The position numbers were made by a program, and so were the translations under genes. The notes beneath the pieces are model-generated. The model did not search any database. It saw nothing but the letters and a program-made list of their open reading frames with translations, and was not told where the DNA came from. Below are positions 1 through 11,312 of a stretch of DNA of 64,000 nucleotides, piece by piece (position 1 is the first letter of the stretch; each line of letters starts with the position of its first letter). Source of the DNA: Arthonia radiata (lineage: Eukaryota; Ascomycota; Arthoniomycetes; Arthoniales; Arthoniaceae); contig PSQN01000017.1 of NCBI GenBank assembly GCA_002989075.1, forward strand, positions 4,409,453 through 4,473,452, written 5' to 3'.

Positions 1-139
1 GTTCTGACACTCCGGCCGTCTTGGATTGTCGCAGGCTTGCATCTGGACAGATAACGGATTCTATTCTACGAAATGACATCCCTATCTTCTCCGTCGATGG
101 CGGCCATTCCAATATTGGATGTTGTAACGGCCGTCGACG

Positions 140-1119
140 ATGTCGGAACGTGAGGCCCTCCTAACGCATCGCATTCTCGACGACCAGCTCAGGATGAAGC
201 GCGGACACTTCACCCGAGCGAATATGGTCGCGCCTGTGGATCCACGTAGGGGTGACTTGCTGTTGCTGGCATGCTGTTTCACTACGGGCATGCTGGACTG
301 CGGCGTCTTGTATGAATCTGCAGATCCCATGCCACCAACAAGGGGCGTACACTGCAAGCGGGACTGATGAATGCAAACAGCAACAACTATGGCGTCTTCG
401 TCGGGATGCAGACGGGTATGGTCTTCGGCCTGCGTCGCCCCTTCCTCGTTCTTCTGATCCCGGTCACAACATGAAAGACTAATCCGTACAACGCAGGCAA
501 CACAATCATCCTCTGCCTCTCGACTGCCCGCCTCCCCGCCTCCGAACCCTATGCCTACGCCACCACCCTCGTTTCCATCCTCTCCTTTACTATCGGCGCC
601 TTCGTCACCGCGCGCATCTCAAACTCCTTCGGCGCCCTCCGCCGCTGCGTCCTCGCCCTCAATTTCCTCGTGCAAACCCTCTGCATCGTCATCGCCGGTC
701 TCGTCATCACGCTCAAACTCATACCCACGGATGACCGCGACGTCACGCCCTCCATCCTCGACGACCCCAGGATAATTGGCGGGATCCCGGCGTTGGCGTT
801 CCAGTCTGGCGCCACGATCGCGACGAGCAGACTCCTCGGGTACGGTAATGAGATACCGGTGAATGTCCTGACGAGCACGTACGCGGCGCTGGCGACGGAT
901 AAGCGGTTGTTTGCGTGGGATAATCCGCCGAGGAACCGCAGGGTCGGGGCCGCGGTGTGTATTGTGAGTGGGGCGTTGATCGCGGCGTGGATACAGAAGA
1001 AGGGGCCGGGGCTGCTGCTTGTGATTTGGATTTGTGTGGCGGTGAAGGCGTGTCTGGTGGTGGGTGTGCTGTTGGGGTTTGAGGGGAGTGGGAGGGAGGC
1101 GTGGAGTCATGCTACGTGA
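140..1119 (+). CDS. DUF1275 (YoaK-like) membrane protein
   Basis: Exons 140-309, 381-415 and 497-1119 join in frame to 275 aa. The joins restore the family signature: a first membrane helix (LLLLACCFTTGMLDCGVF), then NNYGVFVGMQTGN, which corresponds to the MQTGN motif of DUF1275 proteins. Several hydrophobic helices follow, among them one with FTIGAFVTARISN and two near the C-terminus. The family is small integral membrane proteins of unknown transport role; substrate and membrane are not predictable here. The start is the first ATG in frame with the hydrophobic core; the first 37 residues are polar. The small middle exon (35 nt) is easily missed by automated annotation. Confidence in the family is high, in the exact start moderate. 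Confidence 0.85.
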
Positions 1120-1265
1120 GTGATGCTCTCATTGGGCAGAAGAAGAGAGGAAGGGTTGTCAAGACACGAGATGGCATGCAAGCACCAAGGCAAGACCTTC
1201 AAGATGAGGACATGGCTCTCGTTTTCCGACTACAAGGCCTCGACAGTGGTCTACGCCACATTCCA

Positions 1266-1791
1266 CTACGTAAACTCAGGCTTCTGGTCCGCGCCGGCCA
1301 CCGGCTTCGTATACCGCAGCCTGTCGCGATTGTAAAACTCAACCTTCACCTCGTGGTCCGCGGCACCGCCGTCCAAGCCCCCGCTCTTGACGCATGTCGC
1401 GGCCGGTATCGCCTCCAGCTCAGTGTACAGGCTCGACCCGCAGTTACTGCAGAACCAGTGTTTGTTGATCTTCCCGGTGCCGCCGACTACATCGTAGGCT
1501 TTGGGCGAGCCGGATGTGACGCGAAAGGAAGTGCGCGGGACGACTTTGTGGCTCTGTCAATGAAGGGGAGAGCGAGGGAGCAGGGAAGAGCGGAAAGAAT
1601 ATGGAGACGCACGAATGTTGGATGTAAAGGCGGCGCCGGTCCACTTCTGGCAGTCGTTGCAATGGCAGAGGGCTGTTGTCATGGGCTCGCCTGCGGGTTC
1701 CGTCAGCCTCATTCGATCAGCGCGAGTGAGTGAGGAGTGTACCGCTATACTCATATTTGATCTGCTGGCAGAGGCAGGATCCGGAGGGCAT
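1266..1791 (-). CDS. GFA/CENP-V domain protein (zinc-binding)
   Basis: Exons on the minus strand are 1791-1743, 1690-1613 and 1543-1266, giving 134 aa. After splicing the protein starts MPSGSCLCQQIKYEYSGEP and continues with LCHCNDCQKWTGAAFTSN, then HWFCSNCGSSLYTE. These are the three cysteine clusters that bind zinc in the glutathione-dependent formaldehyde-activating enzyme/CENP-V fold. Length fits the family (about 130-150 aa). The family name should not be read as proof of formaldehyde chemistry, as most fungal members are uncharacterised. The introns are 52 and 69 nt. It is transcribed away from the DUF4604 gene at 2388, so 1792-2387 is probably a shared divergent promoter. Confidence 0.87.
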
Positions 1792-2387
1792 TTTGATGGC
1801 TTTTCGTTACGGGGCGAAAGTGCAAGATCGGATAGAGACGATGTTTTACGGGCTTATGGCATTCAGAACTGCATAGCGAGGATACACAGTCTTATGTAGA
1901 TGTACTCACACGCTCACGTCAGCGTCCGAGCTGCAACGGCGTGCGGAGCAAGGGAAGAGGGGTGGCTGCGTCTGGATGCATAAGCACGATGATCCGCTTA
2001 GCTCGTCTAACGGCTTTCCTGTAATCTTTGCCTAACCTGGTGTCTTCGCGATCAGGAGGCATGTTTGAGGTTGTGAAGAGGTCGAAACGGAAAAGACCAA
2101 AGCACTTGGACGTCCTAGTCGTTTTTGAGGACCTTGATGGCCACGGGGCGTCGGTCACGAGGATCGTGAGATTTCTTGGTGATCGTAGTACACAAGCTGC
2201 GTGTCACGCTTCTCTCGATCAGCCCATCTACATCTGCACCTAAGCCAAATTCGGCTTCCTTCAATTTTCCAAATAAAAAGAATAACACCCTGGATCTAGC
2301 GTAAACGACCCTTGACCGACAACGAGAGAGACCGCTGTCATCAGAGGTGTCCGTACGTGCTGTTCACGACCCATATTCGGCGCGATT
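1792..2387. other. Intergenic, probable divergent promoter
   Basis: No gene seen. It separates the 5' ends of the GFA-domain gene (minus) and the DUF4604 gene (plus), so it should carry both promoters. No clear TATA element or repeat was found. The short ORFs here lack recognisable domains. Confidence 0.5.
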
Positions 2388-2945
2388 ATGGCATTCAAAG
2401 CGAAAAATCTCGCCTTCTCCGCTCCCGAAGCGCCCTTTCTCAAGAACCTGCGCGGCCAACAACCCGAGGCGGATATTCCCCGCGCCGGCGTCTACGGCCA
2501 AGGACAACGGCGGATGCAGAAGCGCGAGGACGAGGACGATGGGCCGCTGATGCTGGATGAGAGCGGGAATGAAGTGAGTAAGGACGAGATGGGGCGGATG
2601 GAGAGGGGGGAGGATGTTGAGGAGGGTAGTGGTGCGGAGGCGGACGGAAAGGGTGAGGGGAAGGTGGAGACTGCTGCGGGTGAGGCGGATGAAAAGGTTG
2701 GGAAGCAGCGAGGGAAGGCGGAGGGGGAGGAGGTTGTGTTTGGGAAGGGGAGGAAAAGGAAGGCGGGGAGGGTGGTGGGTGATGCTGAAGGCGGTGAGGA
2801 TGATGATGAGCATAGTGGGAACGTGGTGGCTTCTGGGGACAAGAAATTAGAACGAAGACAAGGCGAGGTGAAGGTTACCAAGTCAGAGAAGCCGAAGAAG
2901 AAGGCAAAAAAGATTGCGTTGAGCTTTGGTGATGACGGTGGTTGA
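2388..2945 (+). CDS. DUF4604 family protein
   Basis: A single exon of 185 aa with an ATG 40-50 bp downstream of a short leader. The N-terminus (MAFKAKNLAFSAPEAPFLKN) is the conserved opening of fungal DUF4604 proteins, which begin with a short block containing a P-F-L motif. The rest is highly charged: Glu/Gly/Asp-rich in the middle, then a basic KPKKKAKK stretch that looks like a nuclear localisation signal near the C-terminus (residues about 165-175), followed by a short hydrophobic IALSF end. It is probably mostly disordered and nuclear. Molecular function is not established for the family. The antisense ORFs over it are shadows of its biased composition. Confidence 0.8.
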   Translation: MAFKAKNLAFSAPEAPFLKNLRGQQPEADIPRAGVYGQGQRRMQKREDEDDGPLMLDESGNEVSKDEMGRMERGEDVEEGSGAEADGKGEGKVETAAGEADEKVGKQRGKAEGEEVVFGKGRKRKAGRVVGDAEGGEDDDEHSGNVVASGDKKLERRQGEVKVTKSEKPKKKAKKIALSFGDDGG

Positions 2946-3553
2946 TGTTTGAAAGATCTAGCACAGTGCAGCTTTGCACATAACTCAGTCTAGGTACAGG
3001 GGGCGTGTGCGAGAAGATCCAGCAGCACGCCTATAACCAAGCGAGGGCAGAGTCTGTCACTCCATCGACGTTGGGATGTCTGCGAGACATGAAGCGTTGT
3101 GGTACTAGAAGCTAGGCATCAGTACAGCCCCTTCTGAAGTTTGTTCCGGTTCCAAACAAAGTTGTTTGAGACAACCGCAGCGCGCTGGCTGCTCCACGGT
3201 GGCTTTGAGGCAACAGAAAGGAGTGTGTGGATACTCTGAGACCTGAGTTGGCCCTCGGCGAACCTCGCGGCTACTCAATGCAGTCTCGCCAGCAGCCAAC
3301 TCCGGCTGGGAAGATAATTGAAAGTCTGAAAATCGTCCCGTGATTGGATAGCTACGTTTACGACCAGCCGCCCGGCAGGACTGCCAGGCAGGCAGGATGC
3401 ATCTGGAGTGGTTGAGGGCAAAGAGATCAAGCGATTGTTTGAAAGCAGAAGGTGCTGAGGCAGTAGATTCATTGGACATCACACGAGCCGAGATGCTATA
3501 AGTGTTACTGATACCAAGTTACCTTCTTATACGTGAGCTCTGAACTAGGTGAA
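2946..3553. other. Intergenic between convergent genes
   Basis: The 3' flank of DUF4604 and of the fluoride exporter meet here. A minus-strand ORF of 125 codons (3105-3482) has no recognisable domain, and I do not call it. Nothing else seen. Confidence 0.4.
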
Positions 3554-5089
3554 TCAACCCATATTGCCGGTTGGGCACGCCAGCGGGTGCCACCCCAGTG
3601 TCCACTTCACACTCCCCATTATGACCACAGCCATTGCTATGCCAGAGACGACGCTCACGGCCCCATAGATGTACGCGTGCCGTCGCCGCAGCGTCGTCAA
3701 CTCGACAATCCACGTACTTACTGTTGTCAACGTGCCGCAAATACCGTCATCGATACCTTGCAGCACTTGACAGCCAACTCTGCCACCACCGATCATCCCT
3801 CTGGCCGTGTTCAACGGCACACGCTGGAAGTCTACGCACATGCCTACTACAGCAGTACCTAGCATATTGACGCAGAAAGTACCTAGCGGAAACGAGGGAA
3901 TGAGCGGGTTCAGCTTCATGCTGGTATACCACCGCAGCATGCAGCCAATCGGCGCGAAAACAATCGCAAACAGTGCGTCACCACGCCATCGCTCGCGATC
4001 CCAGCTTCCAGCACTGCTGGGACCACTAGGACGGTCTGGCGGCCAGATTGCCATGAACAGCGCGCCGAGCCAGCAACCCCATCCAAGAAACGCGATCGCT
4101 GGCTCAAGGAAACGACTGAGCAATGCCGGTCGCACCCTCGGGATGACGGACCGCAAGCCTAGCGCTATATGCGCCCCCAGATAGAGCGCAGCACACGGCA
4201 CGCATACCGTCAGGACTACGACCGCCAGCACGGCATTGACGCTGTAGCCATCACTCCTCGGCGTCGTAGTCGTCAGTGCTCCTCCCGTTTGCACGGGCGG
4301 GTGATAATCCGGCGCCGGCGCCGAGTTGCTCATCGCAAAGAACACATCCCGCATGAACGTGCTGAAACTGGTAAAGCTGCCGCAAAAGCCCGTCGACAAG
4401 CCGATGTAGAGTGGTATGTTCTTCTTCGTCTTTGCATCCGGATGGAACAACGCCCGGTCTTCCGTGAGGAAGCCCATGAGCAGCGTGCCGCCAAAGTTGG
4501 CCCAGAGGTTGGAGATTGTGACCGGCGCGCCAGGGTAAAAGGTGAGCCATTGGACGCCCAGACGGGCAAGGGTGCCGAGGATGGAGAAGAGGATGAGGTT
4601 CGAGAGGGTATAAAGAAGAGCGAGGGATTTGCTGTGAGTGGGTGGAAGGGCTGCCTCGTACCGTTCGGCGGACTCGAGATGAGTCTCTTTACGGTATGAT
4701 GTGTCGGATGCAGGCGAAGATTCGGAGGGAACTGGGTCGGGCGCAACGGCTTCTGTGAGACCGCCTTCGTCGGTGATTTGATCACCATGGCTGTTGCGTT
4801 GGGAAGCTTGACGACGCCGCGACTTGCGATGTTGTGGAAATTGAGATTCGCTGTTCTGTATTGGTGCAGAGAAATGAGACCACGGCGGAGGCTCATGCAA
4901 CATCTCGTAGAAGGATAGGCCACGGTTTGGTGTCCTACTCCTCCTTCGCGGAGAGGACGAGGGTCTGCGATGGCTGTGAGGCTCGAATGCTGCATGATCG
5001 ACAGCGCGCGTCGTTGACGCAGGCCAGGGGTCGTTGGCTTCGTAATCATTGTGCTGTCGAGAAGATGGCGTCTGAGCGGATTCGGCCAT
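3554..5089 (-). CDS. Fluoride exporter (double CrcB domain, FEX type)
   Basis: An uninterrupted reading frame of 511 aa. Residues 1-150 are polar, Arg/Ser/Pro-rich and probably cytosolic. Two CrcB domains follow, the usual eukaryotic FEX arrangement in which two fused repeats replace the bacterial homodimer. The first (about 155-320) carries NLWANFGGTLLMGF and GFCGSFTSFSTFMRD; the second (about 365-505) carries LGTFCVNMLGTAVVG and GICGTLTTVSTWIVE. The conserved Asn of each repeat and the Ser/Thr-Phe/Trp pore segments are present. Fungal FEX proteins expel fluoride across the plasma membrane. The second repeat lacks a Phe of the first at the equivalent site (STF versus STW), in keeping with the known functional asymmetry of eukaryotic FEX. 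A diverged copy of this gene's first codons and upstream DNA lies at 10893-11130. Confidence 0.92.
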   Translation of the reverse strand: MAESAQTPSSRQHNDYEANDPWPASTTRAVDHAAFEPHSHRRPSSSPRRRSRTPNRGLSFYEMLHEPPPWSHFSAPIQNSESQFPQHRKSRRRQASQRNSHGDQITDEGGLTEAVAPDPVPSESSPASDTSYRKETHLESAERYEAALPPTHSKSLALLYTLSNLILFSILGTLARLGVQWLTFYPGAPVTISNLWANFGGTLLMGFLTEDRALFHPDAKTKKNIPLYIGLSTGFCGSFTSFSTFMRDVFFAMSNSAPAPDYHPPVQTGGALTTTTPRSDGYSVNAVLAVVVLTVCVPCAALYLGAHIALGLRSVIPRVRPALLSRFLEPAIAFLGWGCWLGALFMAIWPPDRPSGPSSAGSWDRERWRGDALFAIVFAPIGCMLRWYTSMKLNPLIPSFPLGTFCVNMLGTAVVGMCVDFQRVPLNTARGMIGGGRVGCQVLQGIDDGICGTLTTVSTWIVELTTLRRRHAYIYGAVSVVSGIAMAVVIMGSVKWTLGWHPLACPTGNMG

Positions 5090-5310
5090 CCAGCCGGTCT
5101 TAGAGGTTGCTCTTTGCCGGTCCAGCTCTTGCTCATCCTATGTCGAGAGAAGCACTTAGCTCACTTTGGTTAGATGAGCATTCATTCGAGCTCTCGTATG
5201 GAGGCGGACGCAAGTCCTGCGATAAGGAAAGGTGATGGTCGGTATTCCGTGATGGTGGTATCATGTAGCTAACCGGCTTGCGGGACATTAGCCACCGAGC
5301 TCGTTCCTGT
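5046..5310. repeat. Direct repeat copy A (FEX 5' region)
   Basis: This stretch covers the first ~15 codons of the fluoride exporter and its upstream DNA. It aligns in the same order with 10893-11130. The best blocks are a 24-base identical run ending in gaagatggcgtct, a tctttgc...gtcca...ctcat block, a tagctca block, and cgggacattagc[c/a]accgag. Between blocks the copies have diverged by substitutions and indels. The two copies bracket the P450 gene and a gene-poor stretch. Confidence 0.75.
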
Positions 5311-5669
5311 GCTCTCAATAAACACGTGACAGGCTTGAGAAGAGGCCCTCGCTTCTCACCATCCCCTTCTCGACTCCATCAAGATACACGCACCAAGCAT
5401 TCCTAGAGGGCGTCAAACGCAGCACGCCAGCATCGTCGCATTGCTTAAATGTACCCGCAGACTTTTCCACCGGTGACAGGTTCATAACAATACTGGCTAC
5501 GAATATTCCAGCTGCTACTGTTCTGGAGTATATTGGCACGAACCTAATCATGGCCTGCGCTAGTCAAAGGATACTCACGTATCTAATGAATGAACTGTGA
5601 GGCCCAAAGGAAGCTCTCTCCATCCCAAGCTAAGACACTTTTGAACGCTACTGAAACCCGTTACGTAGA

Positions 5670-7635
5670 TTATGGTCTCGGCGTTACCCCAACAACCATG
5701 TCTTGCCCAGCTGCTGGGGTACCAACACCTACTGGCGGCTTTGTAGTATCGAGGTCCGGGATCTTCGCGTCGCCGACATCAAAATCATATCGCGTAATAA
5801 GCAGCGCGATCAGAGATGTGATCTCCGCTTGGGCGAAGTAGCGGCCGGGACAGTGGCCTTGCCCTCCGCCGAACGGCCTGAAATGAGCAATGTCAGCACG
5901 AGTTCTGCGGAAGAGTCCGTGCACGTGGTCTGTATAAAGCTCATCGCGCCTCGTCTCCGTCTGCTACGGCCGATGGGTTGTAAAGAGACTAGTGCAGCAT
6001 GAGATGTGGCAGGAGCTGCATCCTTACCTGTACCCGGGAGACTTCGCCCGCTCATTATTGAGGAACCGATCCCATTTGAACTGATGAACGTCAGGTCCGA
6101 AGTCTTTCGCATCCTGAAGCGCCTCCTGGCCCAGAAGGATCATCTTAGTACGAGGTGCAATCGTAGCACCGCTGGGAAGAGTATGCTCGGTAAGGGACGA
6201 CCGGTACGAGCTTGTCAGGGCGGTAAATCGTAGGACCTCATGGAACACGGCGTTGAGCTTCGCACAGGACTTGAGCTTCTGTGCTAGACCCATTGCAGAG
6301 GAGCTCGAGGCAATGACCGGCTGAACCTCCTCGCGAAGCGTGGCAAGAAGCGTTGGGTCGTTGATGATATGGCACATGCTCCAGAACGAAACCCTCCACG
6401 TGTTTGTGTTCATCCTGAGGATATGACCGTCAGTAGATTACAGCGCAAGACAGTGCAACTTAAACTCACCCCCAGAAGATCATGCTGACCGCTGCCGTTA
6501 CATCATCATGCTTCATGCCTTCTCGCTCCGTAATGTCCTCGACTAGCTTCTGCAGCTGTGCAGCGTCGGCTCTAACGTCTTTTGGAGTGCGGAGGTAGGC
6601 CGAGATACTCTTTTGATATTTCCAGAGGGCAAGCTTCATTGTGATGTTCCAAGGTCTTACCCTTGTTGTTAGCAGGTGTCTGTCTTGCCCGAGCCCGTTC
6701 TCAACCGAACGCATGTAATACGTACAATGGCACGTGGCTTAGGAGGATCCAGCTGCGGTCGTCAAAATCGCATACCTCCTCAAGAAAATTCGGGTTCAGC
6801 TCCAGCATCGCAGAGCCCCAGAAAGCCATAGTGGAGATGCGCGCTACGGTACCGCTATGTACTTCGGATTAGCACGTGAGAACATTACTGTACCGCTTGC
6901 CGCTCTCGTTTTGAGGAAATCGACGTTTTAGTTGGAAAGAGGGCAGAAATAGTCCATCACTCACCGGACCCAACGGAGGAGCGAAACAGTTTCCATGCGG
7001 CCGTTGCTTGGTCCGGCAATAGCACGTGGCGGTAACAGTTGTTCAGTGCCCAGAGACCACATGATGCGCGTAATCTCGACTGGAAATCCGTCGGGCCTGT
7101 TAAACGTTGACGCCTCTCGGGTGATGTAAGCCAATAGCTCATGGAACAAGTTACTATGACGGGATTGGTCATCGCTGATGAGCACGTCACGATTGAACCA
7201 AAGGCGCTTGATGCCTAGCTCCGAAATGCCAAAGCCGCGTCCCAGCCCACGGGGACCTTTGTCATAGCTGAACCCCGATTTGCTCTTGTGGATGTAGTCG
7301 ATGTCTTCGGATGAGCGGATGAGACAGATGTTATGGCCCCCTAAGAGCATCGAGATGGGATCTTTCGACGGACTCCACGATCGCACGCGGTCTAGAAACT
7401 TGCCGAAATTTAACAGAAAGCTGGGGGCGTGACCGATAAACGGTAGCTGAGAGGGCATTTCTGGCGGTGTATTGCGCGACGGCGCAGTCCAAGACGCACT
7501 GGGCTTCAACACCCTCCATGACACCACGGTGATAAGAACAAGGAAGACGTAAACGTAAAAGCGATCGTATGGGCGTGGAGGCAGCATTGCCGACTCTTGA
7601 GGCTCCAGAACGGAGACATTAGGGGCTAGAATCAT
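5670..7635 (-). CDS. Cytochrome P450, CYP7/CYP8-like
   Basis: Five exons: 7635-6965, 6854-6726, 6661-6470, 6414-6028, 5877-5670, giving 528 aa with consistent phases. An N-terminal membrane anchor (residues about 25-45, FYVYVFLVLITVVSW) is followed by a Pro-rich hinge (PSQLPFIGHAPSFL). The K-helix ExxR is EVLR. The haem loop is FGGGQGHCPGR with the ligand Cys, formed only after the fourth splice. The I-helix reads FWGMNTNTWRVSFW, so the usual acid-Thr pair is replaced by an Asn-Thr type motif followed by FW, as in CYP7/CYP8 enzymes (sterol 7-alpha-hydroxylase, prostacyclin synthase clade). Fungal members mostly have unknown substrates. It is probably ER-bound and needs a P450 reductase encoded elsewhere. 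No biosynthetic backbone gene lies next to it. Confidence 0.93.
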
Positions 7636-7692
7636 ACTGAAAACTGATGCACAAGGGTCAGGACATGAGCATCGTGAGCAAACCGAGGGTCC

Positions 7693-7700
7693 TTTTTATA
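7693..7700 (-). promoter_or_regulatory. TATA-like box of the P450 gene
   Basis: The minus strand reads TATAAAAA about 58 bp before the P450 ATG, in an otherwise mixed-composition region. Position and sequence suit a core promoter element. Confidence 0.5.
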
Positions 7701-10700
7701 TCGGATGCCGCCAGCATGAGAGGTCAAGTTGATCTCGGAGCGACTCGACTTCATCGCCATGTTCGATTCGTGTTGCGGCGGATAAGACGGAGGACGTGGT
7801 AAGGAGGAAGCGTGTTTAGCTCGATCGATGAGTGACTTCTTCTATGGCTGCATACGCGAAGGGCGCGAACTGGTGTCGGATCGCTTGATGCAGCATAAGC
7901 CACACCCGAAGCTACTACATTTTTTACGGCTCCCACTGCCTGGAACAGCCGACTTGATTCGAGCAGGATTCGCCAAAGGCAGATCCCTCAGACACGTGTG
8001 AGCTGTAGAGGGTAAACCTCATTCGAGATGTCAGGGGCGCACAGAGCCTCCTAGGCGATAAAGAGCCAAGAAAGCACGGCTTGTGATCTTTCCCAACAAT
8101 GTAAATATTGGCCTAGGAGCAAGAGAGTTCTTGCCAACTTGTGTTGGGATTTCTGATACAGTCCAAACTCTACTCTTTCTACTCGCCTGCGATGATGATG
8201 CCCGGACTCCAGTAAGGTGGCGGCAGGAGATCTTTGACACCATAGTACGTTGCATGCTTTTCAACAAGCTGCAGCTGCGGGTATGGCACTTTCTTGTTCT
8301 CGCATAACTGTCGTGATGAGTGATGATCTTTTCAAGCCTGCGTTCAGCGGATGCTGGGCCCACGTAACTCCATGGCAGTACGAATCAGAGCGACCCGGTA
8401 GCTGCTGACCGTCGACACTGAGTCATAACTTGTACACAGCTTTTGGGGTAAGAGCAGCAAAGGCGTGCAAAGGCGTTCTCCATTGTAATTTGCCGAATGG
8501 TGGCGCAGATACCCCCGGATTGCGATGTGGACCATGGTCGGCAAGCCGCCTTGACGCAGCATAGCAGCTGTTCGGCGCCGTCTTGAGGAATGTTTTCAAC
8601 GGCCTTAAGACACAATGAGCAGTAAATCAATCCATCAGCGGCGTTCTTGTAATAGCAGCGCGCAGTAGTAGGAGCCTACGTGCCTGTTTTGTCAACGCCG
8701 AATGCCGGACGCTCCTTAAGGTCGATCAGGTCTGGCCGAGGCTGATGGGTGGTCTCGTCGTCACGCCCATGTAGATTTCAGGGCTTGACAGTATGCAGAA
8801 GTCTACATGTCTATTCTGCCGCTCGCCATGGCATGAAAGTACTCTGGTATTTGTCGAGACCGTGAAGATTGCGTCGCGGTGCTAGAAACCTTGCTACCGC
8901 CCCAAGCCCGCCATCTCAAGTCTTGGATGCCTCCCGCTAGCTCAAACCTTAAGTAACGTTAATCGAAAAGTCAAAGCTCAATTTCATCGAACATCTTGCT
9001 TTCTGGACAGCAGTGAGACGCAATACCGAATACAACACGCCGGAGTGCCTCAAAGAAGCACTACATACTACTCTACGCGCACATATAGTGCCAGGTCAAT
9101 GACAGTAATGATTGGCAATGTGTAGCTTCCTCCAATGACACCCGGCTTATTTGAACAAGTCGTCGGCGGTCGAAAGGGCTGGCCGCCCAACTGTGATATC
9201 AACAATCACACAATGGTCGAGAAGATGACTCCGAGGCTACGAGACGGTTCCCAATCCACAGCACCCCTAGACTGCGCGAGCGTTGCCTAGCGGGAGCACA
9301 CCGCATTAGCCCGCCTACGCACCCCAGACTATTTTGCTATCTTTAGTATCTGCAGCTGTAGTGTAGCTCGCTCATAGACTTAGCGACGAGTGAACAGCAG
9401 CTGCAAACAGAATATCTGCGCCGCTCATGCCGACTTGCTAATCGCCGGATAGCTCAAAGGCTGTTACCGCCTCGCTTACAACCAAGCCATCCACGATTAC
9501 TCCTATCATTCTCCAGCTGCAGCGCTTACCTGATGCAGTTGATAGCCGACGCCTTGCGTGAAAAGGTGTCTTTCCGTGTGAGCAACAGGGGCGCGTCCGG
9601 TTGATCTACAGTAACCGTGGGGAAGAGTTTTTCAGCCGCTGACGCTCAGCATACTCCACGTTTGCTATTGGGTTTGACTTCCCAACAAGCCAAGACTACT
9701 CACAAGCCTGCAGAGCGATGAGTCTGTCCGAACAAGAGCGCTCGATTTTGCGGACGAGCTTCTTAGAGCCTCAACACCAGCATGTCGATTTTCATGTGGC
9801 ACGCAGAGGCTGCCCTCCGTTGTTGGGAGCTCTGTATCCTCACGACGTTGTGAGCTCTCCCAAGTCGAGACGCACCCATCCTGCCCAATCTTTCCTCGCA
9901 TAAAGATTGATCTTGTTTGCAACAGGGTGAGGGTCCTAACCGAGCGCCCGATTGGTCGAAGAACATTGCAATGAAGGTTAGAGGCGTTGCCGCGAGCGCT
10001 GAACTCAGTCTTCGCTTGCCACAATCTTCGCTTACTCTAGCGCCTGACATAGTTTGTATACCAATTTGACTCACTCCTCACTCCATCCTACTACGCACTT
10101 GTCCGGTACGTGGAGTGCTGCTTCGTTACTGCAGCAGACAATTGCAGCCGCTATACCCATGTCAAATGTAGTGGTACGGAGAACAGGACCGCCATATGAC
10201 GGACCTCTGCTGAATCTTTTTTCGGCGCTGCGATCTTGGAACGCGACACTTTCTTCCCATAAGCGAGGTCCGCTTTCGATGACCAGAGGTGAAGGCTGTT
10301 TCATAACGTTTCCGGAATGCAGGCAACGCTGCATCGGTATCAAAATCCTATTACGGCTTATGAGAGGATCTTCAGCCTGGAAAAAGAAGGTATTTGTGAC
10401 CTTGAGAGCATTCTGGGGAGCGATATACTACGAAATAGAGAAACTAGAAGTGAAAGTGATGGACAAGAGGACGGCAAAGCCCAGACCCAACCACGCAGAC
10501 ACGCTCTCACGCATGTTCAATCTTGCTTCTAGACACAGCAACGAAAGCGGACAGGAGGCGGCAGAGAAACTGTACGTGGAAATGCGTAGGAGAAGCTCGG
10601 ACCTGATCACCCAGAAACGCTGATGGGCATGGCTATCTCGCTGTGATATTTAGGACATGAAGGCCGATGGTATATGACAGAGAAGATGGAGGTCGAGTAG

Positions 10701-10892
10701 AAGAGAAGAGCACGCCTACCAAGCGATAGGAACAGCGTGACAACACGGATTGATACCCTGTATTGCATTGTGGCCCTGTAACGCGCGGTCTTGACCATCC
10801 TTATCATTAATGAAGTCATTGCCAACCCTCTCGCCAAAATATACTAAGGGTGGCATCTAGTTTGGCGACAGCCGCTGTGTATATTTTTAGGA
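7701..10892. other. Gene-poor stretch upstream of the P450
   Basis: About 3.2 kb with no convincing gene. Only short domain-free ORFs are present, the longest being a plus-strand frame at 10054-10623 (189 codons, no signal peptide or known motif). Composition is not obviously AT-rich, so it does not look like strongly RIP-mutated transposon. With the P450 it fills the segment between the two diverged direct copies at 5046-5310 and 10893-11130. Confidence 0.4.
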
Positions 10893-11130
10893 CTTGTGCT
10901 GTCGAGAAGATGGCGTCTAGGCAGGTCTGAGAGGTAACGTCGCTCTTTGCTCGTCCACTTCCTCGTCATTCTACATTGAGTAGCTCATTTTCGCCAACTA
11001 ATGAGTTCTCGCAGAGAGATTGATGGATGATTTGTGAAGGAGTCATTGGGTCCGAACACGTTAAATAGTGTTGAGGCTCTCATGGCTCTAAACATTGGCC
11101 GTGTCGGCTTTCGGGACATTAGCAACCGAG
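10893..11130. repeat. Direct repeat copy B (relic of FEX 5' region)
   Basis: Same orientation as 5046-5310. It keeps the run that encodes residues about 5-14 of the fluoride exporter on the minus strand, but the bases encoding the start codon are lost, so nothing can be translated as FEX here. The right end, gggacattagcaaccgag, lies about 180 bp before the uracil phosphoribosyltransferase start. Confidence 0.72.
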
Positions 11131-11312
11131 GGTGACGTCCTATCGGAGCCTTCTCCGGTCTTTAAACAAGCTGTCTTTCACAAGACAAAGCCGTAAGTTT
11201 GCCTGTTGAGCGCTGTCTCCGCGCATCCGTGAGGCATTGCGCAGCTGCAGACGCAGCTATAAGAGCAGCTTCTCAGACTCAGCATCTTGACGCATCGAGC
11301 AAAGCTCTTCAG

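Noticed and set aside
3105-3482. 125-codon minus-strand ORF between convergent genes
   Set aside because: No domain and located in a 3' intergenic region.
10054-10623. 189-codon plus-strand ORF
   Set aside because: No domain or signal peptide, and no splice pattern extending it. It could be a decayed gene, but the evidence is too thin.
7701-10892. Possible transposon or RIP-degraded element
   Set aside because: No transposase fragment, no terminal repeats beyond the FEX-derived copies, and no strong AT bias visible.
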